Positions 34,673-45,009 are shown, numbered from the stretch's first letter. The stretch: DNA of 64,000 bases from Eubacterium ventriosum (GCF_025150745.1 NZ_CP102282.1:1-64000); one strand, 5' to 3'. Made by a program: numbers and translations. Notes: generated from the sequence alone by a model not told the origin.

Positions 34673-34722
34673 AAAAGGCACTTATTTTCAAATACAACCG
34701 TATCCGAAATGAAATGCCTTTT
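34673..34722 (-). terminator. Possible terminator of the Ssp operon
   Basis: AAAAGGCA (34673-34680) and TGCCTTTT (34715-34722) can pair across a long loop, with the minus strand continuing into TTTTATG. The 319-base gap 34488-34806 is otherwise AT-rich with no gene seen. Confidence 0.45.
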
Positions 34723-34806
34723 AATTATGTTCTACTGTACTGCACAAACCACTTGTTTAGAAACTTCCCTATATACAATACTCTATTGTATATATTTCCA
34801 ACATTG

Positions 34807-36948
34807 TTACAACAATTTAGCCAAGCGTTCATTTACTCTACCTATAAAATGATTACTTCTGTCTTTTAATACTTCCCTGCACTCCTGTTCATTATCTACA
34901 CATATTTTACCATTTAAACCAAGTATTGATTTTGTTGCATCATCATCTATTCTCTTTACATAATCACTTAATTTGTCATTTAAAATATCTCTATTTTCTT
35001 CATCTGTTATGTAAATGAAATTAAATGGAGAATTTAGAAAATAACTATCATCCTTTCTCAAATCAACTCCTGATTTCTTGCTTTCTTCAGAATCTGATTT
35101 TAGTGATGCTAAAGGTATAACATGATGTTTGTGTAAACTTTCATCTATAAACGGATTTAATTCTTTTTCCTTATCTATAAGACCTTTGTATGTCATTGAT
35201 AAATAATACTGACATACAACATCCCTAAAAAATGATTTAGGTGTTATTCCTGCACTATTCATCTCTAATAACAAAAATTTCTTTTCTGAATAATAATCCA
35301 CTTTAAACATTTTTTCCTTTAACTCTGCTAACCACTCTGCATTTTTGGTTTCAATTGTATTAATAAGCTTTTTAATACTGGTAATAGTTCTTTCTGTTTG
35401 ATCCGAATTATAATAACCTGAAAATATACTTATCCAATACCATGCTTCTAAATAGTCATACGTTCTACTATCTTCTCTGTAACTTTTGTTCGATAAAATA
35501 TATGAAACAACTACTAACATTAACTTATAATTTATATCTTTAATACTTCTAACACCACATCTCATCTTGAAAAATAAAAGTGCTAAATCCAAAGCATCAC
35601 ATACATCTTCGCATTTATTTTTTAAGTCACAAGGTTTTATTGCTAATATTTTGTTCTTTTTAATCAATTCACTTTTAATATCATCCGGATTAAATAATCC
35701 GGCATATGAATAAAGAGACATAACATTTAAATATGCGTCAATATATGTATTAACAGGTTCTCCATTTTTATTTTCGATACATCCCATATCTATCGTGGCT
35801 ATATATTTTTCTGATGTTAACTTTGCTCTAACATTTTCATTGTTTTTTAATTGTTCATTATAAATAGCCTCCGGATACTTTCTTTTCTTTTTCATATATT
35901 TTTCTATTTTATCATAATAATTTTCATCACTTTCACTTGCAAATCTTGCCATTACTAATTCAAATGTTCCTAGAGAGACTCCTCCTTCATTTAAGTTTTC
36001 ATATATATTAATTGCTCTGGCTCGTTTGCTATTATCGACAATTATCTGATGTAGTTGTATATTATTTAAACAGGATACAAGATATGATCTTATATTATTT
36101 TCCCATTCACTTGCCTGTGCATCTAATTTTTCCTTAAAACTTTCATTTGGCATAACTTCCGATACTTTATCAGATATTATATTCTTCTCAAATATGCTCT
36201 TTTTTTCATTTTCAATTGAATCGTACTCTTCAATTATATCCAAACATATATTTTCTGATATTCGTTTTAAAACAGTTGATAATCCCATAGTATTCTTCCC
36301 TGTTAACCAAAATAAAGGTATTAAATACTCTTTTCCTGATGTACAATAATTAATTAAATCTGATTTTGTTGATTCCTTTTCCTTAAATGGGTTATAGCAT
36401 TCATCACTATTAGCATTAAATGATATTATTTTTATTGCCTCATATATATCATCTGACAGAAATTTAGGTTCTTCTTTTTCTGCATCTTCTAAAGGAAATT
36501 GCAACTTTCTAACCTGAAAAAAATCTTCAACCTCACCTTCCATTCTTTCATATTTAGGTATTCGTAGAAAAAATCTTCTTTGTAATCCTGTTCTATTTAT
36601 AAGGTTGCTTGACTTCTTTGCCATATCAAAAATAACATTAGAAAATGCATTTGTTAAAACTGTGACTCTCTGCTGTCCATCAAGTAATGCTAAAATTTTT
36701 CCGTCCATTTCAAGTTCTTTATACGTTTTTCTTTCTCTACAACCTAGCATTTTATATGCATAATCTTTCGCATCACTATCCAAAAGCAAAATACTTCCTA
36801 TTGGCATTTTTGCCAATACAGATGCTATCAATCTCCCCTGTTTTTCTTCCTCCTTCCAAATAAATTTCCTTTGAAAATCAGGCAATAAAATTTCCTTTTT
36901 AACTATTTTGTCAATTAGGTTACTTAAAGCTTCTACTTTTTCATCCAT
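34807..36948 (-). CDS. sspE: SspE-like DUF262/HNH phosphorothioation-sensing restriction effector
   Basis: A 713-residue protein with an N-terminal DUF262 (GmrS-like) domain: LLPDFQRKFIWKEEEKQGR (~residues 17-35) and the nucleotide-binding motif LALLDGQQRVTVL (~residues 86-98). The C-terminal HNH-like region has LHKHHVIPLASL (~residues 617-628) and NSPFNFIYI. The same order (DGQQR NTPase, then HNH nickase) defines SspE, which senses DNA phosphorothioate and nicks incoming unmodified phage DNA. It is the last gene of the cluster, downstream of all four modification genes. Without that context it could be called a GmrSD-type type IV restriction enzyme. Confidence 0.85.
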   Translation of the reverse strand: MDEKVEALSNLIDKIVKKEILLPDFQRKFIWKEEEKQGRLIASVLAKMPIGSILLLDSDAKDYAYKMLGCRERKTYKELEMDGKILALLDGQQRVTVLTNAFSNVIFDMAKKSSNLINRTGLQRRFFLRIPKYERMEGEVEDFFQVRKLQFPLEDAEKEEPKFLSDDIYEAIKIISFNANSDECYNPFKEKESTKSDLINYCTSGKEYLIPLFWLTGKNTMGLSTVLKRISENICLDIIEEYDSIENEKKSIFEKNIISDKVSEVMPNESFKEKLDAQASEWENNIRSYLVSCLNNIQLHQIIVDNSKRARAINIYENLNEGGVSLGTFELVMARFASESDENYYDKIEKYMKKKRKYPEAIYNEQLKNNENVRAKLTSEKYIATIDMGCIENKNGEPVNTYIDAYLNVMSLYSYAGLFNPDDIKSELIKKNKILAIKPCDLKNKCEDVCDALDLALLFFKMRCGVRSIKDINYKLMLVVVSYILSNKSYREDSRTYDYLEAWYWISIFSGYYNSDQTERTITSIKKLINTIETKNAEWLAELKEKMFKVDYYSEKKFLLLEMNSAGITPKSFFRDVVCQYYLSMTYKGLIDKEKELNPFIDESLHKHHVIPLASLKSDSEESKKSGVDLRKDDSYFLNSPFNFIYITDEENRDILNDKLSDYVKRIDDDATKSILGLNGKICVDNEQECREVLKDRSNHFIGRVNERLAKLL

Positions 36949-37018
36949 ACTTTTACCTCTCTAAATACTTTTTCTTTAAGTTATTTAAACAAAGCTATTT
37001 TCGCCTTGCAAAACTCAT

Positions 37019-38194
37019 CTACATTTCCTCACTTAGTTCTTCCACTGCCTCCAGCAGCTTTTCTATTTCATTCCTTGTTGTGTACCTTCCAACACTGGCT
37101 CTTACCACGCCTCCCTTTTCTATATCCATCAAATGTTTATGTATAAGCGGTGCGCAATGATATCCTGTTCTAACTGCAATGTGGTAATCCTGGTCTAATA
37201 TTGTTCCCACATCCTCTGCCTTGTAGCCTTCAATGTTAAAGGCTACAATTCCTATATGTGAATCTTCCAATGGAAGATATGTAGTTACGTTTTCTATTTT
37301 TTCAAGTCCTTTTACAAGGTATTCTGTTAATTCTTTTTCTTTTGCCTCAAAGTCACTTATTCGCCCAATTGTTTCATCTAATGCTGCCTCCATTCCTGCC
37401 ACGGCAACTATGTTAGGACTTGCCGGTTCCAGCATTGCAGGTATTGTTTTTGGCATATTTAGGTTAAGTGAATCACTTCCCGTTCCTCCGGCAATAAATG
37501 GATTAATCTTTGTTCCTTTTCTTACGAAAAATCCACTGGTGCCAAATGGTCCATATAGATTCTTATGTCCTGCAAAAGCTATAAAATCTGCCATTAGGTT
37601 GTTCATGTTAATGTCTAATAATCCCAATGACTGAGAGGCATCAATAATAACCTGACTGTTATATTTTTTTGCCATTTCAGTTATCTCTTTAACCGGCAAA
37701 ATATACCCGGTTACGTTGCTTATATGAGTTGCAAAAACTTTCGTAGGAGGATTCATGGAAAACATATATTCCATTTTTTCAAAATCTATTTCTAATGTTT
37801 CGCTCTTTAATGGGAGTTCTATTAAATCAAAACCATATTTTTCACTAATCAAATGTAATGGTCGCATTACTGCATTATGTTCAAAAGGAGAAACATAGCA
37901 AATATCTGCACCACTCCAATCCAAACCACCAATTATTACATTCATTGCAATTGTGGCTGATGGCGTAAGCACAATGTCTGCAACATCTTTTCCTTTTATA
38001 AGTTTCAAGGCTTTCTCTCTTGTCCGGTCTATTATTTCCGTTGCTTTTCTTGCCAGACTATAAGAGCCTCTTCCCGTATTAACTGCAAGATTTCTGTTTA
38101 CATAATCCATCTCCGTATAAACAGACTCCGGCTTTGGAAAAGTTGTTGCTGCATTATCTAAATATATAGTTTTACTATTATTCTCCTTATCCAT
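37019..38194 (-). CDS. sspA: SspA/DndA-like cysteine desulfurase
   Basis: A 391-residue PLP-dependent class V aminotransferase. The PLP lysine lies in FAGHKNLYGPFG (~residue 213), the catalytic cysteine in TGYHCAPLIHKH (~residue 338), and YLDNAATTFPKP is the typical start. It takes sulfur from cysteine as a persulfide and would pass it to the SspD-like PAPS-reductase-fold enzyme. Housekeeping IscS-like enzymes look alike, but the position between the SspC-like and SspE-like genes argues for DNA phosphorothioation. Confidence 0.85.
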   Translation of the reverse strand: MDKENNSKTIYLDNAATTFPKPESVYTEMDYVNRNLAVNTGRGSYSLARKATEIIDRTREKALKLIKGKDVADIVLTPSATIAMNVIIGGLDWSGADICYVSPFEHNAVMRPLHLISEKYGFDLIELPLKSETLEIDFEKMEYMFSMNPPTKVFATHISNVTGYILPVKEITEMAKKYNSQVIIDASQSLGLLDINMNNLMADFIAFAGHKNLYGPFGTSGFFVRKGTKINPFIAGGTGSDSLNLNMPKTIPAMLEPASPNIVAVAGMEAALDETIGRISDFEAKEKELTEYLVKGLEKIENVTTYLPLEDSHIGIVAFNIEGYKAEDVGTILDQDYHIAVRTGYHCAPLIHKHLMDIEKGGVVRASVGRYTTRNEIEKLLEAVEELSEEM

Positions 38195-38311
38195 AACTTA
38201 TCCCTCAAATAAATCCACTTATAATCAGTAACTTCCATTTGCATATGGCAAATCTCTTTTATTAATATCTTTCGCAAATCTTACTGTTCCATTACTTTTC
38301 AATCAATTCAA

Positions 38312-41300
38312 TTATTTACTCAACAGTTCTTCCAGTGCCTTTACCAACACTGAAACTTTCTGATTAAGTTCCAATGTATCACCAAATTCTTCCAGTGCAT
38401 CCTCTATTGCATTCTGAAGGAAATAACTTGTGCTGTCGTCACTGTCAGGTTCAAAGAATCTTTCGATTGTACTTTCCCCTGTTTTAATTGAAATCTTATT
38501 TTCTCCCTCTGTTGACTGTTCACTTTCCTTAATAGACTGAATAGTGTTTTTAACATAAGTTAACTCTTCGACAAATCTTTCATAAGAATCGTTTTTCCAA
38601 TCATTGATATAAATTCCTGTAATAATTTTGCACAATCTTGAAACAATTTCATCCTCATCGTTAGTAGTCAGCTTTTCAATGTACGTCATAAAGCCTGTAA
38701 TATTCTCAGCGTAAATATGTGACTTTGACTTTTCACTTTGTTTTGAATACCAGTTCTTTAAACATGCACTTAAACTTTCATCAGCCCTTGCTCCAAAAAT
38801 GCTCTTAACCTGAACTGCTGTTTTCTTCTTTGCATTTACAAGATTGTTGTCCATATATTTTTTAATTTCTTCTATCTGTAAAGTAACATTTTCAAAAACT
38901 GCATCACCGCTATTGTCATGGCATATTGCCTTTGGTATTTTTTCAAAAAGAACTTCTCTTGGGTTAAGTTCTATGCCCTTAAATACTTTTCTAAAAGAGT
39001 ACATTCTTTCGAAAGCATCTTCTTCCAAATAGCCCTGCTCATTTTCTTCAAAAAGCTGTTTTGTAAATGTTAAAGTATACTGGTCCAATGATCTGTACCA
39101 TCTCTGCATACTTTCCACAATGTTGTTTAAGCGCTGCATTTTTGACTTCTGTTTTTTTCTTAACTCTTCGCTAAGGAAAAGTTCTTCTAAAACCTTTAGA
39201 TATTTTTCTTTCTCAATACTTTCCTTTTCAATAAAAAGATAATAATCCTGTGGTTTTTCGTTAATATTGTTTAAAATACTGCTTGAAATCTCCACTTCCT
39301 TATTCTGAAGATAAATAATCGGCGTATCCTGCAGATTAATTATTTCCTTTGCAATAAAAATAGGAATTACTCCTTTTCTTGTGCCAAAATCCTTACCCAA
39401 TAATTTGTTATAAAGGACCTGAAAAGAAACCTTCTTGCCTGCACATTGACCTATAAAAGCATCGATTTCTTCAATAATTCTTCTACAGCCTTCCTCCTCA
39501 GAACTGTCCCCTTTTAAAATTCCCGTATGCATAAGAGTAGCTCTAAAAATAGTTGCCTCCGAGCTTGTACCCTTTTCAAATCTATTAAGTTCTTCTTCGT
39601 TTAAAATGGCATCTATAATTAAATTTCGTGCCTTTTTAATCTGTGCTGATACGCTTTTTCTGTTAATTAATTCGTTGTTAATCTTTGGTGCATGTTCGTA
39701 GTAGCTTAAGCATATTTCACTTAAAAATCTATTAAAACTAATCTGGTTTTCAAAACACAACTCCGTCACACCATTTAATGTATTAAAATATTTGCATCTG
39801 TTATTTTCCGGCAAATATGACTTTTCAAGTTCTACATTTATTTCAAAAATCAAATCTTCCTTATATATTTCAAGTTCCTGTTGCAGAACTTTATTTTCTT
39901 CTAAAAAATCTTTATCCTTAAGCAATTTTTCCACAGCTTTTAATTTTCTAATGTTCTGCTGCTCTGAAAAGCCAAATATTTTTTCAGGATATATTACAAC
40001 AAGTCTGTTATCATTTAGTTCCTTTAAATGTTCCTTAATCTGATTAACATCCCCATCTTTAAGCATAACAAGACATATAATCAGACCGTCTGCCTTATAT
40101 GTTTCAAATAAATATTCTGACTTAGATGTATTTAGAAACTGCTCCGGTGTCATATATACGTACTTGAAATATCTTGTCATTGTATATTCCTGGTTGTATT
40201 TCTTTGGAAGTACATAATCAAGTTCTGACACTGTGGCAATTTCTTCCTGCCAGTTAAGGCTTAAAGGCTGCTTTTCAATCATGTTGTTCATCTGATTATC
40301 AAGATTTACGCCTACGTTATTTTTAAATGCATAAACCCCAAGCTTGCTTCTGTAGGTTACAATATTTTTGCTTTCAAGTTTTTCAAGGCTACTTACAAAA
40401 TCAGCCATATTTAAACCTGTTGCCAATCTGATTTCCGTCTTTCTAACCGGAACTTCCTCATTTCTATTAATCATATGAAGAATAGCCATTGCCTTAATTA
40501 TTTTTTCTTCATTTAATGATTCAGCCTTAGTTAAGGCATAGTCTGCCTTAAGCCATTCATTGTGTATGTTAGTAAGAGAAATACTGTCCCTAAACATATT
40601 TTGAAAATAGTCATAAACTACATCAACAGACAGTAATTCTTCGCTACCGTTTTCTACTATATTAATTAGACTTCCTTTTTCGTCATTAGCAAGAAAAGTA
40701 AAAATACTTCTCTCATTCTGTGCAACCTTTTCACTAATATTTAAAAGTGCATAGGCTGTAAGAGGTAGCATTGGAAAACACCCCTCCATTATGATTTTCT
40801 TATATTCTTTCTCTGTAAATAAGCCTGAAAAACAAGGAATCTTGTAAGATTCCCCGATTATTTCTTTATTATTCTGCTCCTGAAACCATGGTTTGCAGTC
40901 GCTTACTTTCTTCTTTATTACATGCTGAATAAGCTCATAATTATTCTGAGCTGAAACTACAAATCTAACTTCTTTTAATCTACCCTCAACACCTTTGAAA
41001 GCATTAACTATATCTGAAGACAATGCGTTGCCGTACTCTTTAATGCTTTTGTGCGCCACGAAAGTAATGTGAATCTGCTGTTTTTTGGAGTTATTGGCAA
41101 GCTCACATATATCCTGCAAAATCTTCATGTCATAAGCAAAAGTATCCTTTTCATGACCTTCAATATATTTACTGAACTCATCGAAAATTATATAAATTCC
41201 GCCATATCCATAACTTTCAAGTGCTCTGTTAATCTCCCCGTACAAAGTCATGGCATTATTAACTGTCATTGGCATAAATTCACTGCCGGCAGTAAGTTTA

Positions 41301-41923
41301 GGATGTATCTCTTTAAAAATATTGAGAGCCTCTTCCTTCATTTCCTTAAGTTCACCCATAAACTCTTCCACAGTTCTGCCATATTCCCTAACAATCTGCT
41401 TAAAGCTTTCATAAACCTGTTTAAAGTCTTTCTGCCATTTAGCTATAACTTCCAAAGCCTTGCCATAATCGCTTTCAGGTGCCACATTCATAAGATTATT
41501 TTTTCTTAATGACTCCATTAAAGCTATAATAAATTCTTTGTTTAAATCCTTCTCTGTTCCTGAAATAATAACCGGCAGAAAAGGCTTTACACTACTTTGT
41601 ATAATCTTTATTTTTTCAGCAGTTTCCTTTGAAACTTTTTCTATTTTGTTAATTGTTTTTTTAGTTCTGTCACCTTTTCCATCATTAAGTAAAGCCAGCA
41701 AAACCAGTAAAAGGTGTGATTTTCCCTTTCCATAAGGTCCAATTAAAATATTTGCCTTGTCTCTGTCTGACAAAACATTATTAAGAAACCCATCCAACAC
41801 TAAAATAGAAGAATGGGTTGGTATATAGCTATTTAGTTTAGATAAATTATCTATGTCCAACTGCAAATTTATTGAATTTTGAAATTTCTTGTCTATTTCT
41901 ATAAAGTCTTTAAACTTATTCAT
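38312..41923 (-). CDS. sspC: SspC-like large P-loop ATPase
   Basis: A 1203-residue ATPase. Walker A GPYGKGKSHLL lies at residues ~63-73 and Walker B IYIIFDEFSKYIEG near residue 245. A winged-helix-like segment is near residues 485-545 (VRKTEIRLATGLN), and the C-terminal half is long and helical. The arrangement recalls BrxC/DUF499-type ATPases of defence islands. In Ssp systems the SspC ATPase acts with SspB and SspD in sulfur insertion. Named by gene order and ATPase motifs; direct homology to characterised SspC could not be tested here. It is the largest cluster gene. Confidence 0.75.
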   Translation of the reverse strand: MNKFKDFIEIDKKFQNSINLQLDIDNLSKLNSYIPTHSSILVLDGFLNNVLSDRDKANILIGPYGKGKSHLLLVLLALLNDGKGDRTKKTINKIEKVSKETAEKIKIIQSSVKPFLPVIISGTEKDLNKEFIIALMESLRKNNLMNVAPESDYGKALEVIAKWQKDFKQVYESFKQIVREYGRTVEEFMGELKEMKEEALNIFKEIHPKLTAGSEFMPMTVNNAMTLYGEINRALESYGYGGIYIIFDEFSKYIEGHEKDTFAYDMKILQDICELANNSKKQQIHITFVAHKSIKEYGNALSSDIVNAFKGVEGRLKEVRFVVSAQNNYELIQHVIKKKVSDCKPWFQEQNNKEIIGESYKIPCFSGLFTEKEYKKIIMEGCFPMLPLTAYALLNISEKVAQNERSIFTFLANDEKGSLINIVENGSEELLSVDVVYDYFQNMFRDSISLTNIHNEWLKADYALTKAESLNEEKIIKAMAILHMINRNEEVPVRKTEIRLATGLNMADFVSSLEKLESKNIVTYRSKLGVYAFKNNVGVNLDNQMNNMIEKQPLSLNWQEEIATVSELDYVLPKKYNQEYTMTRYFKYVYMTPEQFLNTSKSEYLFETYKADGLIICLVMLKDGDVNQIKEHLKELNDNRLVVIYPEKIFGFSEQQNIRKLKAVEKLLKDKDFLEENKVLQQELEIYKEDLIFEINVELEKSYLPENNRCKYFNTLNGVTELCFENQISFNRFLSEICLSYYEHAPKINNELINRKSVSAQIKKARNLIIDAILNEEELNRFEKGTSSEATIFRATLMHTGILKGDSSEEEGCRRIIEEIDAFIGQCAGKKVSFQVLYNKLLGKDFGTRKGVIPIFIAKEIINLQDTPIIYLQNKEVEISSSILNNINEKPQDYYLFIEKESIEKEKYLKVLEELFLSEELRKKQKSKMQRLNNIVESMQRWYRSLDQYTLTFTKQLFEENEQGYLEEDAFERMYSFRKVFKGIELNPREVLFEKIPKAICHDNSGDAVFENVTLQIEEIKKYMDNNLVNAKKKTAVQVKSIFGARADESLSACLKNWYSKQSEKSKSHIYAENITGFMTYIEKLTTNDEDEIVSRLCKIITGIYINDWKNDSYERFVEELTYVKNTIQSIKESEQSTEGENKISIKTGESTIERFFEPDSDDSTSYFLQNAIEDALEEFGDTLELNQKVSVLVKALEELLSK

Positions 41924-42052
41924 TTATTCTCTGATATACCTGATTGCCAGATATACGCATCCTTTCTATCAGTGTTTAATGTTTTATTAGTCTTACAAAT
42001 CGCTTTTCTTTATTGTTCCTGTAATAATTCGTTAGCCTTTTAAAAACTTCTT

Positions 42053-42913
42053 CTAGTGTTTTTTATAATAATTCGAAACAACTTCCTTAAGCTCGATTTT
42101 CTTTTTAAGATAAACCATATCAAGTCCTGCTGTTCTGTTAACAGTCAAATATCCCTGACCTTCTAAATGGTCCAAATATTCGTTTAAAGCCATTCTCTTT
42201 AGGTTCAAAATTCTTCCCGGTGACATTGGACTGTTAAGCAATTCATCTATTCCTATTGAGTCAACTTCTTTTTTTTCAAAAAACTTAATCAGGCTGTATA
42301 GCACTGCATCATCACATAACTTATCCTTGTCAGGCTGTGTTTTTATATAATTATTTCTGTCTTTTTTTAATAAACCCAATTGTGCAAATGGTGAAATCTT
42401 ATTTTCCTCCGGATCATAATTCTGCTGCTTCTCTTTTACGTACATATTTAAAAGTACGGAAATATCATCTCGCAACGAACGCTCAGGTATGGCTTTTTTC
42501 TCTGCCAAAGGAGTAAGCTTTTCTAATAGAATGTTCATTAAATCTTCCTTTGAAAATTCGTCAATGTTAATTAAGTTAAAAAAAGCATACCAGCTTGTTG
42601 CAAGTTTCTCATTTCCTGCCAGATTAATATGGAATATCCATAATGAAAATATATCTTCTAAATACTTATCTTCCTTAAAAATAATCTGACCTATATCTGT
42701 AAGCTTTGCCCCCTCTTTAGGTGGTTCTTCCATAAACTTTCCGGCTTTAAGCCAATAGCGAATAGCCTTAGCCATATTGCTTCCCACTCCAAGAGCATCC
42801 GCCCCATAGTTTTCAGAGAAAACTTTTGGATTGGCATCTACCTTTGCAAGTCCTTTATTAAGCCACCCCTCACGAAGTGCAAATGTTTCATGTCCTTTAA
42901 GTTTAATCGCCAT
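42053..42913 (-). CDS. sspB: SspB-like DUF4007 protein
   Basis: A 286-residue protein of the DUF4007 family. The opening KLKGHETFALREGWLNKGL and the following VGSNMAKAIRYWLKA are family hallmarks. In the SspABCD system SspB is the DUF4007 nicking nuclease that opens the DNA backbone for sulfur insertion. Located directly downstream of the SspD-like gene (42 bases) and upstream of the ATPase. AGGAGA precedes the ATG. Confidence 0.85.
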   Translation of the reverse strand: MAIKLKGHETFALREGWLNKGLAKVDANPKVFSENYGADALGVGSNMAKAIRYWLKAGKFMEEPPKEGAKLTDIGQIIFKEDKYLEDIFSLWIFHINLAGNEKLATSWYAFFNLINIDEFSKEDLMNILLEKLTPLAEKKAIPERSLRDDISVLLNMYVKEKQQNYDPEENKISPFAQLGLLKKDRNNYIKTQPDKDKLCDDAVLYSLIKFFEKKEVDSIGIDELLNSPMSPGRILNLKRMALNEYLDHLEGQGYLTVNRTAGLDMVYLKKKIELKEVVSNYYKKH

Positions 42914-42955
42914 TTTCTTCTCCTATCTGCCTGCTTAAGTTTCATAAATAATTAA

Positions 42956-44719
42956 CTAGTTTCTTTTTATTGCCAAAACCTTTCTCATATAACATCCTGC
43001 CGTGTAATGATTAACGCATTCTGCACATCTTACACATTTATTGTCCAGTATTCTATAATCAAGATTACCTTCTTTGTCCTCTTTTATAACTATGGCATTG
43101 TGCTTGCAAATACTTTCGCACGCCCTGCACGCCATACACATCTGATATTTTGTAATCTGACATTTAATCTTATCCTCTGCTGTTTTAAGATTCTTTGCCC
43201 CATCTATGTTGCTGTCAATTATTGTAACTTTTAAAGTTGTAGAGCCAATTCTGCCCTGCAATTTCAAAACAGGATTGCCGTTCCTTCTTGTTACATAAAC
43301 TTCACCCAATCGCTTATTGCCCATATCGAAATTTAAATATCCAAAAGGCTTAAACAACTCATACAATTGGTCTGAAATTGGTCTTTGAAGTTCATAATTA
43401 AAAGCATTCTCTTCCAGCACACAAGGTTCAAATGATACTGCCGACTTCTTTGCATAATCTACGCCATTTCCCCCCTGTCTTGCTTTCCACTTGCCTTCGT
43501 CCACATACACTTCCGGATCAGGTTTTCCAATCTTTGTTGCAAAGTCAACCAAAAGCTGTCTGAATCTTTTGGACTGTTCAGGCATATGAATCTTAGACAA
43601 AAACTCTGACCAACCACTATTATTAGGACAACACCAGCAGCCAACTCTTGCATACCCTAATCTGTATGCATAATTAAAATCAATTTCTGTTGTAAGCATG
43701 TAAAGCCACACATCAAAATCCATCCAGTCAATAATCGGTGAAATAGTTATCTGCTTTGTAATTTTAGAGCCTTCTGTTTCACGCTCATACTTGTTTCTGC
43801 TTGCTGATTCGTTTCTTCTTATTCCATAGAAAGTTATAATTTTGTTCTTATTTCTAAACATAGTTTTAATCTTTCTCTGGATTGCACCTGTTTTAAAAAT
43901 AGTACAGCACCATCTCATAACTCTGCTTGGTGGGCCAACCAAAGCACAAAGTTCCTCAAAATCTTTATCTTTGTTTCTTGATGAAACAACAGGAGTCTGT
44001 GGATGTTCTTTTTTAAATCGTTCTATGTATTTCATAGTCTCGGGGAATTCTAAAGTTGTGTCACCGAAAATATGAAGAATCTTCGGTTCACTTAAAGCTC
44101 TCATAACAAGATCAGATGTGACTGTAGAGTCCTTCCCCCCTGAAAAAGAAACAAACATATCTCTTGCAGTGTAGTCCTTTGTTGAATTCTTAATATAGCC
44201 CACTGCCTCTTTTACAATAAATTCATATCGGCTTCTGTTAGCCTTAATGAATCTGTCTTTAAATTCATTAAAATATCTATAATCAATATTTGAAACTTCA
44301 CTCTCATATTTAATTCTTATTTCTTCCGAATTCTTATCCTTTAAATCCTTAACTGCAAAATCAACCTTATGACCATCAGCGATATATCTGTTACCTGAGC
44401 AGTTCCAAACAGACATTTTTTCGTAATATCCCGGCTCCTTATCTGTCATTATTTCTAATAACAACCTTTCCTCAGGAAAAACCGGTCTCATATCCGTTGT
44501 TATTCTTCTGCCGCTACTTCCACAACACTGACATTCCTTCTGATACAATGGCACCTTGCAGGTTTCGCACCAGTATATGTCTGATTTCGTCAGTTCAGTT
44601 CTCTGTCCACACACAGGACAGGTACTGCTTTTAGTTTTAATATTGTCATTTCTGCATATGTAATTTAGCACTTTATCACCTATCTCAAATCTTCCGGTTT
44701 TAAATGCAAATAAGAACAT
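42956..44719 (-). CDS. sspD: SspD-like PAPS reductase-family sulfurtransferase with zinc ribbon and ferredoxin domain
   Basis: A 587-residue enzyme. Residues ~30-75 hold zinc-ribbon cysteine pairs (CPVCGQ, CETCK, CQCCGSS). The centre is a PP-loop ATP pyrophosphatase/PAPS reductase domain with SFSGGKDST (~residues 189-197) and GCWCCPNNSGW. The C-terminus is ferredoxin-like with CMACRACESICKHNA (~residues 531-545) and CVRCAECVNHYTAGC, i.e. two iron-sulfur clusters. It should activate DNA phosphate and transfer sulfur from SspA. Its start overlaps the small HTH gene by 40 bases, implying coupled translation. Confidence 0.85.
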   Translation of the reverse strand: MFLFAFKTGRFEIGDKVLNYICRNDNIKTKSSTCPVCGQRTELTKSDIYWCETCKVPLYQKECQCCGSSGRRITTDMRPVFPEERLLLEIMTDKEPGYYEKMSVWNCSGNRYIADGHKVDFAVKDLKDKNSEEIRIKYESEVSNIDYRYFNEFKDRFIKANRSRYEFIVKEAVGYIKNSTKDYTARDMFVSFSGGKDSTVTSDLVMRALSEPKILHIFGDTTLEFPETMKYIERFKKEHPQTPVVSSRNKDKDFEELCALVGPPSRVMRWCCTIFKTGAIQRKIKTMFRNKNKIITFYGIRRNESASRNKYERETEGSKITKQITISPIIDWMDFDVWLYMLTTEIDFNYAYRLGYARVGCWCCPNNSGWSEFLSKIHMPEQSKRFRQLLVDFATKIGKPDPEVYVDEGKWKARQGGNGVDYAKKSAVSFEPCVLEENAFNYELQRPISDQLYELFKPFGYLNFDMGNKRLGEVYVTRRNGNPVLKLQGRIGSTTLKVTIIDSNIDGAKNLKTAEDKIKCQITKYQMCMACRACESICKHNAIVIKEDKEGNLDYRILDNKCVRCAECVNHYTAGCYMRKVLAIKRN

Positions 44720-44871
44720 AATTCCAAAAATTCTGATGCCGTAAAAGTTACATTCTCGTCAGTTAACTTTTTCTCCCAAATTCCGGTATCCTTAGAAATC
44801 TGTGATGTAGATATTTCTTTTTCTTTTATGTATTTAATTAATGCTTTTGAAACGCTGTTATTATTTTTCAT
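44680..44871 (-). CDS. Small helix-turn-helix regulator heading the Ssp operon
   Basis: A 63-residue protein resembling a bare XRE-like helix-turn-helix (STSQISKDTGIWEKKLTDEN, then SEFLELCSYLHLKPEDL). Its 3' end overlaps the sspD start by 40 bases, and a promoter lies 48 bases upstream. It most likely autoregulates the modification operon, which would keep it from harmful overexpression. Call depends on helix-turn-helix resemblance and tight coupling. Confidence 0.65.
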   Translation of the reverse strand: MKNNNSVSKALIKYIKEKEISTSQISKDTGIWEKKLTDENVTFTASEFLELCSYLHLKPEDLR

Positions 44872-44918
44872 TTGTCACCGCCATTCCCGTATTACAAGAA
44901 AATAATATTATAATGTCT

Positions 44919-44947
44919 ATTATATTCTCTGAATACAAGAAATGCAA
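44919..44947 (-). promoter_or_regulatory. Promoter of the HTH-sspDBCAE operon
   Basis: On the minus strand: -35 TTGCAT (44942-44947), 17-base spacer, -10 TATAAT (44919-44924, perfect consensus). It drives the small HTH gene and the Ssp genes. Confidence 0.75.
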
Positions 44948-45009
44948 TGTGGATTTTTCCCGAATTGAAAGAATTCAAAAGGATTTTTCCTTTTTTCAAG
45001 GTGATTTGG

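Noticed and set aside
34807-44719. dndABCDE or BREX cluster
   Set aside because: No DndB, DndD or DndE, and no BREX methyltransferase PglX or phosphatase PglZ; DUF4007 plus DUF262/HNH genes fit Ssp better.
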